Source of the DNA: Acidaminococcus fermentans | GTDB lineage: Bacteria; Bacillota; Negativicutes; Acidaminococcales; Acidaminococcaceae | NCBI RefSeq assembly: GCF_009696675.1 | Contig: NZ_VULN01000008.1 | Coordinates: forward strand, 1 to 64,000 | Direction: 5' to 3' | Length of the DNA stretch: 64,000 bases | Shown here: piece by piece, positions 50,706-59,268 of the stretch | How the letters are laid out: each line of letters starts with the position of its first letter | How positions within the stretch are numbered: the first letter of the stretch is position 1 | Made by a program: the position numbers and the translations under genes | Notes under the pieces: model-generated | Databases searched by the model: none | Seen by the model: the letters and a program-made list of their open reading frames with translations, nothing else | What the model was told of the DNA's origin: nothing

Positions 50706-51305
50706 CTATGCACACCGTCCCCAATATTGTATCAATCCCAAGCATCTTTGCTCACAGATTACATCTTCCGGGTTGGGCGTCACCAGGTCCACCATCATAC
50801 GGATGATATGCCGGGGCGTACGGAACTGACCATTGGTCCCGGCAGTAGCGATTTTGGACAACAGGTATTCATAGAGATCTCCCCGGATATCGCTGTCCTT
50901 CCAATCGATTTCGTCCATGGCCGTAACAATCTGTTCCAACAGTTGGGGTGTGGGAATCTTGAAAATGGCATCGGCCATGTATTTGGAATAGGCACTTTCT
51001 TCATCCCCGTGAAGTCCCTTGATAAAAGGAAATACCTGTTCCTGGACAATTTTATACATTTCTTCAGCAGGATAGTTTTTAAATTGGGACCACCGGCACA
51101 GCTGATGAGTTTCATCGAAGATACTGTTATAAGGAATTCCCAGCATCAGGCTGCTGGAACTTTTTTCGTTGTCCACCACATCCAGTTCCCGGATGAACAT
51201 CAGGTACGTAATCTGTTCGATCACATCCAGCGGATTGGTAATTCCACCGGTCCAAAACATTTGCCAAAGACGGTCTACTTTATTTTTCAGTTCACCAGTA
51301 ATCAC
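50706..51305 (-). pseudogene. hsdM: Type I methyltransferase HsdM, truncated by the prophage
   Basis: About 184 residues of genuine HsdM N terminus (VITGELKNKVDRLWQMFWTGGI, DVIEQITYLMFIREL, TAGTNGQFRTPRHIIRMMVDL), then about 15 foreign residues to TAG. Full-length HsdM is near 500 residues; the missing part includes the cofactor and NPPF motifs. GTG 51305 follows AAGGGG. No hsdS or hsdR is seen in the window. The lysogen should lack this methylase, and excision could restore it. Confidence 0.85.
50745..50757. other. Right prophage-host junction (attR candidate)
   Basis: Reading hsdM on the - strand, homology runs through NPEDVIC and should continue DPACGTGG. Instead it becomes EQRCLGLIQYW and stops. 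The break is therefore near 50751-50753. Without the left junction the core repeat cannot be named. Confidence 0.55.
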
Positions 51306-51356
51306 AGCCAGCACCCCTTGTACGGATTATTCATTCAAGCAAAGCATCATGAAGCC

Positions 51357-51365
51357 ATTATATCA
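51357..51365 (-). promoter_or_regulatory. Extended -10 promoter of hsdM
   Basis: TGATATAAT on the - strand, about 50 bases before GTG 51305. A TTGACA lies farther upstream but is too distant. Confidence 0.55.
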
Positions 51366-51487
51366 TACTTTTCAGTTTTCCTCTTCTCAAGGAAGCAGGT
51401 CATTTGTGTCAACAGGTTCTCGTTGAAACCTTTATCACAGTATAGTTATCCATTCATATCCGAAAGTGAAGCGTGCTGCATGACCTC

Positions 51488-51540
51488 CGGCCAAACCCAT
51501 CCACCGTCCTGTGGACGGTCCCCCTTCCCTTTCAGGGAAG
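51488..51540. repeat. Dual-hairpin intergenic repeat, divergent copy
   Basis: ACCGTCCTGTGGACGGT followed by CCCCC and a CCTTCCC/GGGAAGG stem. It has the same layout as the copies at 61443-61512 and 63291-63360. The remaining bases from 51306 to 51941 hold the hsdM promoter, AT-rich repeats of ACTATA near 51620-51650, and the element below. Confidence 0.6.
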
Positions 51541-51649
51541 GACTTCAACGTGGTATGCCTGCTTATGCCCCCATGGTATGTAGAGCTTTGTCTTTTTGAT
51601 CTTTTTTTCTCTTATTAAACTATATTATATTAATCTATACTATACTAAT

Positions 51650-51860
51650 CTATGCCGCCATCTGACGGACATCCTGGATACCCGTTGGTATGCCATTGGT
51701 TGCCCGGGGAAACGGACCCCCGTGCAGGCGGGCGGCTCTGGCGATATTTTGCCTTCGGCAAAAATCTTGAACCGCCCCTACGGCGGTGGGCGTGGCATAG
51801 GATGAAAATCGGACCGCACGACTGTACCGGCTGGCACCAACGCAACTGTCTTTACATCCT
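51650..51860. repeat. GC-rich intergenic stretch, likely interspersed repeat
   Basis: No gene fits. The stretch has small hairpins (TTTTGCCTTCGGCAAAA near 51757) and GGCGG/CCGCC blocks. It resembles non-coding repeats common in gut anaerobes. Only one copy is in the window, so this is tentative. Confidence 0.35.
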
Positions 51861-51888
51861 TGCCCTTCCATGTAAACTGTGGGATAAT
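51860..51888 (+). promoter_or_regulatory. Promoter of the EAL-domain gene
   Basis: TTGCCC (51860-51865), 17 bases, GATAAT (51883-51888), 54 bases before the ATG. Confidence 0.6.
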
Positions 51889-51941
51889 TAATAGAGTGAA
51901 AAAAAGAAGCAAAACAGCACTGGAAACAAGGAGATGGCACT

Positions 51942-54284
51942 ATGGTAGCAGCAGACTGTATGGGAAAGTACATTCTCCAGCACTTGGAGGAGGCACTGGA
52001 AAACCACTGGGTCCAGGTGTATTATCAGCCGGTGATCCGTACCCTTACAGGGGATCTGTGCGGTCTGGAGGCCCTGGCCCGATGGGTGGACCCCCAGTCG
52101 GGAATCCTTTCCCCGGCCACCTTCATCCCGGTGCTGGAAGAGGCCCGGCAGATCCACCGGCTGGATGCTTATATGCTGGAAGAAGTGTGCCGCACCATCC
52201 GCCAGCGGCTGGATGCCAACCTTCCCATCATCCCGGTTTCCTTCAACCTGTCCCGGTATGATTTCTCCAGCCTGGATGTTTTTTCCCTGGTGGAAGATAC
52301 CCGGCAGAAATACAACATTCCCCGGGATTTCCTCCATGTGGAGATTACGGAAAGCGTCCTGGCCCAGAATGCGGGAGAGGTGCATCAGGAAGTGGACCGG
52401 CTCCGGGCTGAAGGCTACGAGGTGTGGCTGGATGATTTCGGCAGCGGCTTCTCTTCTCTCAACATCCTGAAGGACTTCCAGCTGGATCTGATCAAGCTGG
52501 ACATGGGCTTCCTCCGGAATTTTACGGAAAAGTCCCGGACCATTGTTTCTTCAGCCATTACCATGGCCAAGCGTCTGAGGCTCAAGACCCTGGTGGAAGG
52601 GGTGGAAACCCGGGAACAGGCGGACTTTTTGGCCTCCATCGGCTGCGGACGGCAGCAGGGCTTCTACTATGGAAAGCCCCAGCCTCTGAAGGATACCCTG
52701 GCTTTGATGGAACAGGAAAAACGGGTGGTGGAACCCCGGAAGTGGTGCCACTATTATGACCGGGCCAGCGGCGAAATCCACGAAACGAACAGTCCCCTGG
52801 CTCTTTTTGGCATGGATGAAAAAGGGGCCATCCGTTATCTTTATACCAATGGGGCTTATGACAATGCCATCCGCCACATGGGCTATACCCTCCAGGAGAT
52901 CCAATACAATCTGAATCATCCGGAAAACAGGGATGCCCTCCGCACCTACCTGTTCTGTGTGGAACGGTCCCGGACCACGCACCGACCGGAATCCTATGTC
53001 TACATCGACGGCGGAGATTACGTGCTGGTCCGGCTCCAGGTGGTCTGTGAGATGAACGGCCATCTGCTGATCACCACCACCCTCACCAACGTTTCCCAAA
53101 GCAACGCCCAGATCCGCCAGAACAAAATGGATGCCAATCTCCGGTATCTGTACAGCATGTTCGATGATGTGAACCTGGTGGATTTGAAAAAAAATACCAT
53201 TGAGATGCTTTATGCCAACAACAACTCCAGCCATGTGTCCAGTCCCCGGAAGTTCCAGGATATCCGGACGGCCTTGAAGGATTTTGCCCGGAAGAGGATA
53301 TTCGAGGAAGACCAGGCGACTTATCTGGCCTTCACGGACCCGGACACCGTGCTGGCCCGCATCCAGAAAAGCCCCACCGGAAGGATTTCCCAGCTGTTCC
53401 GGTGCCGGAACAGCACGGGCAACTACACCTGGCGGGAATGTATGGCCATCCAGCTGACCCATGGGGACAGTTCCCAGATCAAATATTTCTGGAAGGACCG
53501 GAACCGCCGTTTTCGGGGGGCCAGCCAGGCCTTTCTGGACCATTACGGCTTCCAGTCTGAAAAAGAGATTATCGGGAAAACCGATGAGGACATGAACTGG
53601 CACCGGGATAATATCCCCTACCGACAGGATGAACTGGATGTCCTGCAAAAGGGAATCACTGTTAAAGACGTGCCGGGAGAATGTATCGTAAAAGGCCAGC
53701 TCCATCCCATTACCTGCAGCAAATGGCCCCTGTACTGGAACGGGCAGATCATCGGGCTTATGGGATATTTTCTGGATATGGAGAAACTGAACCGAAAGCT
53801 GCGTCACGAACTCCCCACACCCTATGATGATGTAATATCCGGTCTGCGGAACCGGCAGGGATTCCTGGAAGACCTGATCCACTGCCAGGAAGATACAGAA
53901 GGAGAGGCCCGCCTCTATTGTCTGATTTTACTGGAAAGCTGTTTTGACAACTATCTGAAAAAAAGCTACGAACCGGCTCTGCTCCAGGATCTGATCCGGA
54001 AAGAGGCTCAGATTATCCAGAACCTGGCTGGCAAAGATTCCGCCATTTCCCGGCTCTACAATTCCACCTTTGCCATTATCCGCCGGGAAGCCAACCCGGA
54101 AGAATCGGAAGCCCTGGCCCGGAAGATCCAGAAACGGCTCCAGGCCATCCACCAGGTCAACGGGAACCCGGTAACGGTAACTTTCCGCTGGAGCATCGTC
54201 CATTCCACCGATCCTCTGCTGAAGAAAAAAATCGGTCCCAGCCAGATCTATCGGCTGGTGCTGAAGAAGTTGAGGGAAGAATAA
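51942..54284 (+). CDS. EAL-PAS-degenerate GGDEF signalling protein
   Basis: 780 residues, cytoplasmic. The EAL domain comes first (about 8-255): E43-A-L, N102, E134, D164-D165 (DDFGSGFSS) and K185 are all present, so c-di-GMP hydrolysis is likely. The middle is PAS-like (YFWKDRNRRFRGASQAFLDHYGF). The C-terminal part starts like a GGDEF domain (DVISGLRNRQGFLEDL) but has no GGDEF motif and is probably sensory. This order is the reverse of the usual GGDEF-EAL. No membrane segment is seen. Good ribosome binding site (AAGGAG). Confidence 0.9.
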   Translation: MVAADCMGKYILQHLEEALENHWVQVYYQPVIRTLTGDLCGLEALARWVDPQSGILSPATFIPVLEEARQIHRLDAYMLEEVCRTIRQRLDANLPIIPVSFNLSRYDFSSLDVFSLVEDTRQKYNIPRDFLHVEITESVLAQNAGEVHQEVDRLRAEGYEVWLDDFGSGFSSLNILKDFQLDLIKLDMGFLRNFTEKSRTIVSSAITMAKRLRLKTLVEGVETREQADFLASIGCGRQQGFYYGKPQPLKDTLALMEQEKRVVEPRKWCHYYDRASGEIHETNSPLALFGMDEKGAIRYLYTNGAYDNAIRHMGYTLQEIQYNLNHPENRDALRTYLFCVERSRTTHRPESYVYIDGGDYVLVRLQVVCEMNGHLLITTTLTNVSQSNAQIRQNKMDANLRYLYSMFDDVNLVDLKKNTIEMLYANNNSSHVSSPRKFQDIRTALKDFARKRIFEEDQATYLAFTDPDTVLARIQKSPTGRISQLFRCRNSTGNYTWRECMAIQLTHGDSSQIKYFWKDRNRRFRGASQAFLDHYGFQSEKEIIGKTDEDMNWHRDNIPYRQDELDVLQKGITVKDVPGECIVKGQLHPITCSKWPLYWNGQIIGLMGYFLDMEKLNRKLRHELPTPYDDVISGLRNRQGFLEDLIHCQEDTEGEARLYCLILLESCFDNYLKKSYEPALLQDLIRKEAQIIQNLAGKDSAISRLYNSTFAIIRREANPEESEALARKIQKRLQAIHQVNGNPVTVTFRWSIVHSTDPLLKKKIGPSQIYRLVLKKLREE

Positions 54285-54324
54285 AAGGGACTGCTGCACG
54301 CAACGTGCAGCAGTCCCTTTTATT
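54280..54324. terminator. Bidirectional 21-bp terminator
   Basis: AATAAAAGGGACTGCTGCACG pairs perfectly with its complement over a 3-base loop. It serves both the EAL gene and the TIGR04076 gene, whose stop codon is in the stem. Confidence 0.9.
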
Positions 54325-54589
54325 CTTCCACCACTTCCGCCTTGAACACCATAATGGTATCCGCATCGCTGCAGCAGAACTCGGCGGTGCCTTTAGGCTG
54401 GCCGGGGATCTGGCCTCCGTACCGGAGAATGTCGATGTAGGGAAAGGCACAATGCATGGCCATGGGGCAGATTTTGCCCCGGTCTTCGTCGAAATCGAAG
54501 ACCTCCCCCACATGATGGCCCCGGTGGCAGCCCATCTTCCCCCGCCGGTCGGTAACGGTGATCCGGATCTTCGGTCTGCGTCCAGCCAT
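54320..54589 (-). CDS. TIGR04076 family small protein
   Basis: 89 residues. CHRGHHVGEVFDF, ICPMAMHCAFPYI, LRYGGQIPG and a late FCCSDADT fit TIGR04076, a small family with conserved Cys and His of unknown function, perhaps metal-binding. It is 10 bases downstream of the cupin gene, in one operon. Confidence 0.8.
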   Translation of the reverse strand: MAGRRPKIRITVTDRRGKMGCHRGHHVGEVFDFDEDRGKICPMAMHCAFPYIDILRYGGQIPGQPKGTAEFCCSDADTIMVFKAEVVEE

Positions 54590-54599
54590 GGCTTTCTCC

Positions 54600-55250
54600 C
54601 TATTCCAGGGTCAGCAGCAGAGCCATTTTAAAGGGCTTTTCTGCCTTCACCCAATGGAGCCCGTTTTTGGCGAACCGGAACTGTTCCCCCGCTTTCAGTG
54701 TATGGGCCTTTCCTTCGTAACCGATGATCCCTTCCCCGTCCAGGGCAAAGATCAGGGCATCCCCGGGGGCCGCATGTTCACTGAGACCGGTGCCGGCGTC
54801 AAAAGCCATGACCACGAATTTCATCTTTTCATTGTGGACCACATCCATATTCACGATCCGGCCTTCCTGATAGGGCAGCAATTCTGCCAGTTTGAATGCT
54901 TTGCCTGCTTCCACTGCTTTGTTCATGATATCCTCCTTCTGAATCTCTACTTCCACATACACCGTATCCACTTCTGCGCTCATGCCCACAGGGACTCCTG
55001 TAGGAGTCAGGATGCTCTGACCCGGTTCCAGCACCGTGCCTGCCAGGGCTCCGGTGAGCTGGAGCCGGCCTTCCTGGACCAGGAGCAGTTTGTAATAGGG
55101 ATAGATCTCCCCGCTGATGTCCGTCCCAGCCCCCAGAGAAAAGACCCACACCGGGTTCCGTCCTCCGGCGATCTGCTGGGAAACCGTGCACCCGGCCACC
55201 GGCTGATGGGTCCGGCCCAGAGAAAACACCTGTCCCGCCGTCAGTTTCAT
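54600..55250 (-). CDS. Double-cupin protein
   Basis: 216 residues from ATG 55250. Two cupin barrels, about 20-110 (PYYKLLLVQEGRLQLTG) and 130-214 (LSEHAAPGDALIFALDGEG, LKAGEQFRFAKNGLHWVKA). The second has His ligands for a metal. These proteins often bind small ligands or regulate. Substrate not known. Confidence 0.82.
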   Translation of the reverse strand: MKLTAGQVFSLGRTHQPVAGCTVSQQIAGGRNPVWVFSLGAGTDISGEIYPYYKLLLVQEGRLQLTGALAGTVLEPGQSILTPTGVPVGMSAEVDTVYVEVEIQKEDIMNKAVEAGKAFKLAELLPYQEGRIVNMDVVHNEKMKFVVMAFDAGTGLSEHAAPGDALIFALDGEGIIGYEGKAHTLKAGEQFRFAKNGLHWVKAEKPFKMALLLTLE

Positions 55251-55325
55251 GGGTACCACCTGCTTTCCTTTTGTTGGTTGTATTGTAACATGGGAAAAAG
55301 GGAAAGTACGTTGGTGAGACAACGG

Positions 55326-55364
55326 AAAAGGGGTGTTGCACGTTATGTTCAACACCCCCCTTTT
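55326..55364. terminator. Terminator after the MATE gene
   Basis: AAAAGGGGTGTTG pairs with CAACACCCC plus CCTTTT over a loop containing CACGTTATGTT. T-runs lie on both sides. It shares the GTGTTGCACG core with the terminator at 54280-54324. Confidence 0.7.
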
Positions 55365-56732
55365 TTATTCCTCCCCCTCCGGCAGCTTCTGGAAGAACTT
55401 CCGGATCAGCACAACTGCCAGGAGGAAGCCGCAGAAATCGGAAACGCTCTGGCTCCATTCCAGGCCGGTGATCCCCAGAGCCCTGGGCAGCACCAGCAGA
55501 GTGGGAATCAGGAACAGACCGCTGCGTCCGGCGGCCACCAGCATGGCTCCGGCGGTTTTCCGGGTGGTCTGGAGACACATGTTGGTTAAAATGGTGAGAG
55601 GCACCAGGAAGAAGGTAAGGGCCTGGCACCGTAAGGTACGGGACCCGATGGCAATCACCAGGGGATCATCCCGGAACTGTTCCAGAATGGGTACCGCCCA
55701 CACAATGGCAGCGGCAGCGGCTATGAGAGCGAACAGGGTGCCGCTTTTCACCGCAAACCAGAAGCCTTCCCGGAGCCGGCGGTACTTTTTGGCTCCGTAG
55801 CTGAACCCGCACACCGGCTGGAAACCCTGGCCGAAGCCGATGATCACGGAGGCCGCAAAGAAACTGAGCCGGGTGACGATGGACATAGCCGCAATAGCTG
55901 CATCCCCGAAGGCCCCGGCCGCCACATTGAGGAAAATGGTGGACAGGCTCTGGGTGCCCTGGCGGATCAGGGACGGAGCCCCGCCGGCGATGATTTCCTT
56001 CAGGATGGGCCAGGATGGATGCATGTTCTTCAGCCGGATGGGGATGTTGGCCCCCTGCCGGGTCATGAAAAGGAGGATGCAGAAACTGACAAACTGGCTG
56101 AGGATGGTGGCATAGGCTGCCCCGGCCACCCCCAGATGGAACTGGAAGATAAAGAGAGGATCCAGGAACACGTTGAGGAATCCTCCGATGGTGATCCCCA
56201 CCATGGCAAAGGCGGCGCTGCCCTGGAACCGGAGATGGTTGTTCATCACCAGGCTGGACATCATTACGGGCGCCCCCACCAGGATCACGCTCATGTACTG
56301 GACTGCATAGGGCAGGATGGTAGGGGTGGAACCGATAAGGGTAGCCAGCTGGGGAGCGAACAGGTTCCCCACCACTGCAATCAGAAGGCCGCAGAGAAAC
56401 ACGTACAGGAAGCTGGTGGAAGCCATGGTTTCCGCCTCCGGCCGGCGTCTGGCCCCCAGGAGCCGGGAGATGCTGTTGCCGGAGCCGATGCCGAAAAAGA
56501 AGGCAATGGCATGGATGATGGCCATGGTGGCAAAGGTGACCCCCACCGCTGCAGTGGAGGCGGTATCGATTTTGCTGACGAAATAAGTGTCCGCCATATT
56601 GTAGAAGCTGGTGCACATCATGCTGATAATGGAGGGCAGGGCCAGGGAAGCAATCAAAGGCTTCACCGGGGCCTCCAGCATCTTCTGGTACTTTCTGGCT
56701 TCTTTGGAAGGCTGAGGTGCTGTATCTGACAT
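55365..56732 (-). CDS. MATE family efflux transporter
   Basis: 455 residues with about 12 membrane segments. Signature parts: LALPSIISMMCTSFYNMADTYFVSKIDTA, GSGNSISRLLGARR, and FGQGFQPVCGFSYGAKKYRRLREG. It would export drugs or organic cations in exchange for Na+ or H+. Monocistronic, with an extended -10 promoter and an inverted repeat over the -35 region. Confidence 0.92.
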   Translation of the reverse strand: MSDTAPQPSKEARKYQKMLEAPVKPLIASLALPSIISMMCTSFYNMADTYFVSKIDTASTAAVGVTFATMAIIHAIAFFFGIGSGNSISRLLGARRRPEAETMASTSFLYVFLCGLLIAVVGNLFAPQLATLIGSTPTILPYAVQYMSVILVGAPVMMSSLVMNNHLRFQGSAAFAMVGITIGGFLNVFLDPLFIFQFHLGVAGAAYATILSQFVSFCILLFMTRQGANIPIRLKNMHPSWPILKEIIAGGAPSLIRQGTQSLSTIFLNVAAGAFGDAAIAAMSIVTRLSFFAASVIIGFGQGFQPVCGFSYGAKKYRRLREGFWFAVKSGTLFALIAAAAAIVWAVPILEQFRDDPLVIAIGSRTLRCQALTFFLVPLTILTNMCLQTTRKTAGAMLVAAGRSGLFLIPTLLVLPRALGITGLEWSQSVSDFCGFLLAVVLIRKFFQKLPEGEE

Positions 56733-56780
56733 AAGAAAACCGCCAATCTGTCCGGACTGGGCTGGACAAGTATTTTTTCT

Positions 56781-56789
56781 ATTATACCA
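56781..56789 (-). promoter_or_regulatory. Extended -10 promoter of the MATE gene
   Basis: TGGTATAAT on the - strand, about 50 bases before the start of the MATE gene. Confidence 0.7.
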
Positions 56790-56791
56790 TA

Positions 56792-56821
56792 AAGGAGCTG
56801 TTGCATGAGCAACAGCTCCTT
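56792..56821. repeat. 13-bp inverted repeat over the MATE -35 region
   Basis: AAGGAGCTGTTGC (56792-56804), ATGA, GCAACAGCTCCTT (56809-56821). It may terminate the upstream gldA transcript or be an operator for the exporter. It shares the TGTTGC core with other hairpins in this part. GTCAATGG is repeated to its right (56822-56844). Confidence 0.6.
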
Positions 56822-56856
56822 GTCAATGGTCAATTGTCAATGGCCGATGGAGGCTC

Positions 56857-57936
56857 TTATTTCCCCAGGGCATCTGCCTGGATGATGGCGGCATAGAGCT
56901 GATCTTCGGTTACGTCGGCCACCATGTTGTGGATGCTTTCTCCGGGCACACAGGCAGCTCTGGCAATCTGCCGGATCTGTTCATCGGTGGTGATGCCCAG
57001 TTCGGCCAGGGTGGTGGGCAGGCCTACTTCTTTGCAGAAGCCCTGGACATCCCGGAATTCATCCTCTTCCACCCCTTCCAGCACCAGCTGGACCAGGGTA
57101 CCGAAAGCCACACAGTTTCCGTGAGGAGCGCTGTGACCGCCCAGGGAGGTGATCCCGTTGTAGAAGGAATGGGCACAGGCCAGCCCGCCGTTGTCCGCCC
57201 CCACCCCGGACAGGTACACATTGGTCTCGATGATGGCATCCAGGGCCGGGGTCACCACCTGGTGTTCCACGGCGGTTTTGGCCTGGGCCCCGTAGTTCCG
57301 GAGGTTTTCGTAGCACAGTTCACACAGGGCCATGGCGGACCGGGTGATCCCGCCGTTTTCCAGGCTGGGCGCATCGGTCCGATAGCAGGCCCGGGCTTCA
57401 AAATAGGTCCCCAGGGCATCCCCCATGCCGGCCACCAGGAACTTCACCGGTGCATGGGCGATGATATAACTATCCACCAGCACCCCGTCCGGATTGTTGG
57501 GATAGAACAGGTAGCTGTTGAAGGAACCGTCGTCGTTATAAATCACGGACAGCCCGGTGCAGGGAGCATCAGTGGCTACCACTGTGGGAATGATCACCAC
57601 CCGTTTTCCTTCGTAATGAGCCGTGGCTTTGGCGGTATCGATGGCGGACCCGCCGCCGACCCCTACCACCACATCGATGTTTTCCGCCCGGACCATTTTC
57701 CGGAACTTGTCGATTTCCCCTACACTGGAGATGCCTCCGAACACTTCGTAGTGCCGGTGGGTATCGCTGGTGCCGAAGCTTTCTTCCAGTTTGTTATGGC
57801 AGGTCCGGTGGCCGCTCCGGCTGCAGATGAACAGCCAGTTCTTCCCCAGATCCTTGAAATAATCGTAGAATTCCTTCAGGGCTCCACTCCCCTGTACATA
57901 TTTCAGCGGTGCACGCATGAGACGCAGTCTTGCCAT
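56857..57936 (-). CDS. gldA: Glycerol dehydrogenase, iron-type ADH family
   Basis: 359 residues from ATG 57936 (AAAGGAGG upstream). NAD loop VGVGGGSAIDTAK (about 92-104); metal ligands in GMGDALGTYFEA, ACAHSFYNG and SAPHGNCVAFGT. It would oxidise glycerol to dihydroxyacetone or run in reverse. Other polyol dehydrogenases of the same family are possible. Monocistronic, divergent from the tct operon. Confidence 0.85.
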   Translation of the reverse strand: MARLRLMRAPLKYVQGSGALKEFYDYFKDLGKNWLFICSRSGHRTCHNKLEESFGTSDTHRHYEVFGGISSVGEIDKFRKMVRAENIDVVVGVGGGSAIDTAKATAHYEGKRVVIIPTVVATDAPCTGLSVIYNDDGSFNSYLFYPNNPDGVLVDSYIIAHAPVKFLVAGMGDALGTYFEARACYRTDAPSLENGGITRSAMALCELCYENLRNYGAQAKTAVEHQVVTPALDAIIETNVYLSGVGADNGGLACAHSFYNGITSLGGHSAPHGNCVAFGTLVQLVLEGVEEDEFRDVQGFCKEVGLPTTLAELGITTDEQIRQIARAACVPGESIHNMVADVTEDQLYAAIIQADALGK

Positions 57937-58015
57937 AGTGAGTTCCTCCTTTGTACTGAAAATCTCTCTCAACCAGAGAAATCGTGTCCTTTGGAGACAG
58001 ATTTTTGTTTATTGT

Positions 58016-58024
58016 ATTATACCA
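58016..58024 (-). promoter_or_regulatory. Promoter of gldA
   Basis: TGGTATAAT on the - strand, with TTGTTA 18 bases upstream of the hexamer. Confidence 0.7.
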
Positions 58025-58144
58025 TAAAAGATAAGTTTTTAACAATAATTATTGATTCTTTAAAAGATAAACAAAACGGTTTTCTATAAGTTTTATGCCT
58101 TGCGTGTTTTTTCCAAAAATTCAGTAGGCGAACGTTCCAAAATA

Positions 58145-58153
58145 TGTTACAAT
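58145..58153 (+). promoter_or_regulatory. Extended -10 promoter of the tct operon
   Basis: TGTTACAAT is an extended -10, 56 bases before ATG 58209. No strong -35. Confidence 0.5.
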
Positions 58154-58208
58154 AGTTTTACAGAGTTTTTACATTTTTACAAAGTCTTTATAAAGGAGGA
58201 AGATTTGT

Positions 58209-59204
58209 ATGAAACTCAAAAAGTGGCTGGCTGCGTCCGCCATCTGTGCCCTGGCCCTGGCTGTTGGTGCCTGCGGGGGCAAGAAAGCTCAGAAAGCGTC
58301 CGGTGAATGGAAACCCAACAAGGACATCAAGGTCATTGTAGCCTACAAGGCAGGGTCCGGCACGGATACCGGTGCCCGGGTACTCTGCAAGGATGCGGAA
58401 AAATTCGTAGGCAAGACCCTGATCATCGAAAACAAACCCGGCGCTGACGGAAAGATCGGCTGGACGGAACTGTCAAAAGCCAAACCGGACGGCTACACCA
58501 TCGGCTTCATCAACCTGCCCACCTACACCACCCTGGCTCTGGCCAAGAATGCTTCCTTCGATGACAAGAGCATCGTTCCCATCTGCAACCATCTGAAGGA
58601 AACCGGGGTTGTGGTAGTCCGGAAGGACAGCCAGTTCAACAGCCTGAAAGATCTGGTGGAATATGCCAAAGCCCATCCGGGCGAACTGAAGGCTTCCACC
58701 AACGGGGTACAGGCTTCCAACCACACGGCAGCCCAGCTGCTGTCCACCACCGCCAAGTTCAAATACAATGCGGTGCCTTACGGCGGTACTGCTGACCAGC
58801 TGCTGGCCCTGCGCCAGGGCGAAGTGGACTTCTCCTGCGCCAAACTGGGGGATGTGGAACCTCTGATCCGGGGCAGCAACGCAGCCCTGAAACTGTTGGG
58901 CGTATTCTCTGAAAAACGCCTGGACAACTACAAAGATGTGCCCACCCTGGGTGAACTGGGCTACTACAACAAGTGGTACGGCTCCGCCCGTGCTCTGGTG
59001 GCTCCCAAAGGCACTCCGGAAAACATCATCAAATTCTATGAAAATGCCTTTAAGATGACCATGACCGATGAACAGACCATCCGTGACCACAAGAACGCCG
59101 GTCTGGAACTCCACTACATGGACAGCAAGGAACTGGGCAAACTGATCCAGGAACAGATGACCTTCTGCAAAGACGTGGTCAGCAAACTGTACCAGGACGC
59201 CTGA
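58209..59204 (+). CDS. tctC: Tripartite tricarboxylate transporter binding lipoprotein TctC
   Basis: 331 residues. Lipoprotein signal with C21 (LAVGAC-GG). The mature part has the TctC pattern: DIKVIVAYKAGSGTDTGAR, GKTLIIENKPGADGKIGWTELSKAKPDGYT, ASNHTAAQL, GYYNKWYGSARALVAPKGTPENI. It captures citrate or another carboxylate and hands it to TctAB. First gene of tctCBA, with AAGGAGG before the ATG. Confidence 0.93.
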   Translation: MKLKKWLAASAICALALAVGACGGKKAQKASGEWKPNKDIKVIVAYKAGSGTDTGARVLCKDAEKFVGKTLIIENKPGADGKIGWTELSKAKPDGYTIGFINLPTYTTLALAKNASFDDKSIVPICNHLKETGVVVVRKDSQFNSLKDLVEYAKAHPGELKASTNGVQASNHTAAQLLSTTAKFKYNAVPYGGTADQLLALRQGEVDFSCAKLGDVEPLIRGSNAALKLLGVFSEKRLDNYKDVPTLGELGYYNKWYGSARALVAPKGTPENIIKFYENAFKMTMTDEQTIRDHKNAGLELHYMDSKELGKLIQEQMTFCKDVVSKLYQDA

Positions 59205-59226
59205 ATGACACAAGCGGAATAAATCG

Positions 59227-59255
59227 GGGGCTGCCAGGGTGCAGCCCCTCTTTTG
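59227..59255 (+). terminator. Attenuating hairpin between tctC and tctB
   Basis: GGGGCTGC (59227-59234) and GCAGCCCC (59241-59248), then TCTTTTG. It would allow more binding protein than membrane protein to be made. Confidence 0.6.
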
Positions 59256-59268
59256 AGGGGAAACCATT

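Larger units (their letters stand above)
1..50753. mobile_element. Prophage with contractile tail, left end outside window
   Basis: A complete leftward phage programme is present: repressor, replication, packaging, HK97-type head, sheath/tube tail, baseplate, fibres, lysis and serine recombinases. The right boundary is placed where homology to a host hsdM gene stops, near 50751-50753. No 3' half of hsdM is seen at the left, so the left attachment site must lie beyond base 1, and aci1 then sits inside the prophage. Head genes are HK97-like and tail genes resemble the PBSX/Xkd set, which implies a myovirus-like particle. Early genes for the helicase and Rha are disrupted, so functionality is doubtful. 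Confidence 0.8.

Noticed and set aside
52551-53882. Minus-strand frame of 443 codons inside the EAL gene
   Set aside because: Antisense shadow of a gene with intact catalytic motifs; no ribosome binding site or domain.
55666-56769. Minus-strand frame of 367 codons overlapping the MATE gene
   Set aside because: Same strand but different frame; composition is Gly/Pro/His/Arg-rich low-quality translation typical of a shadow frame.
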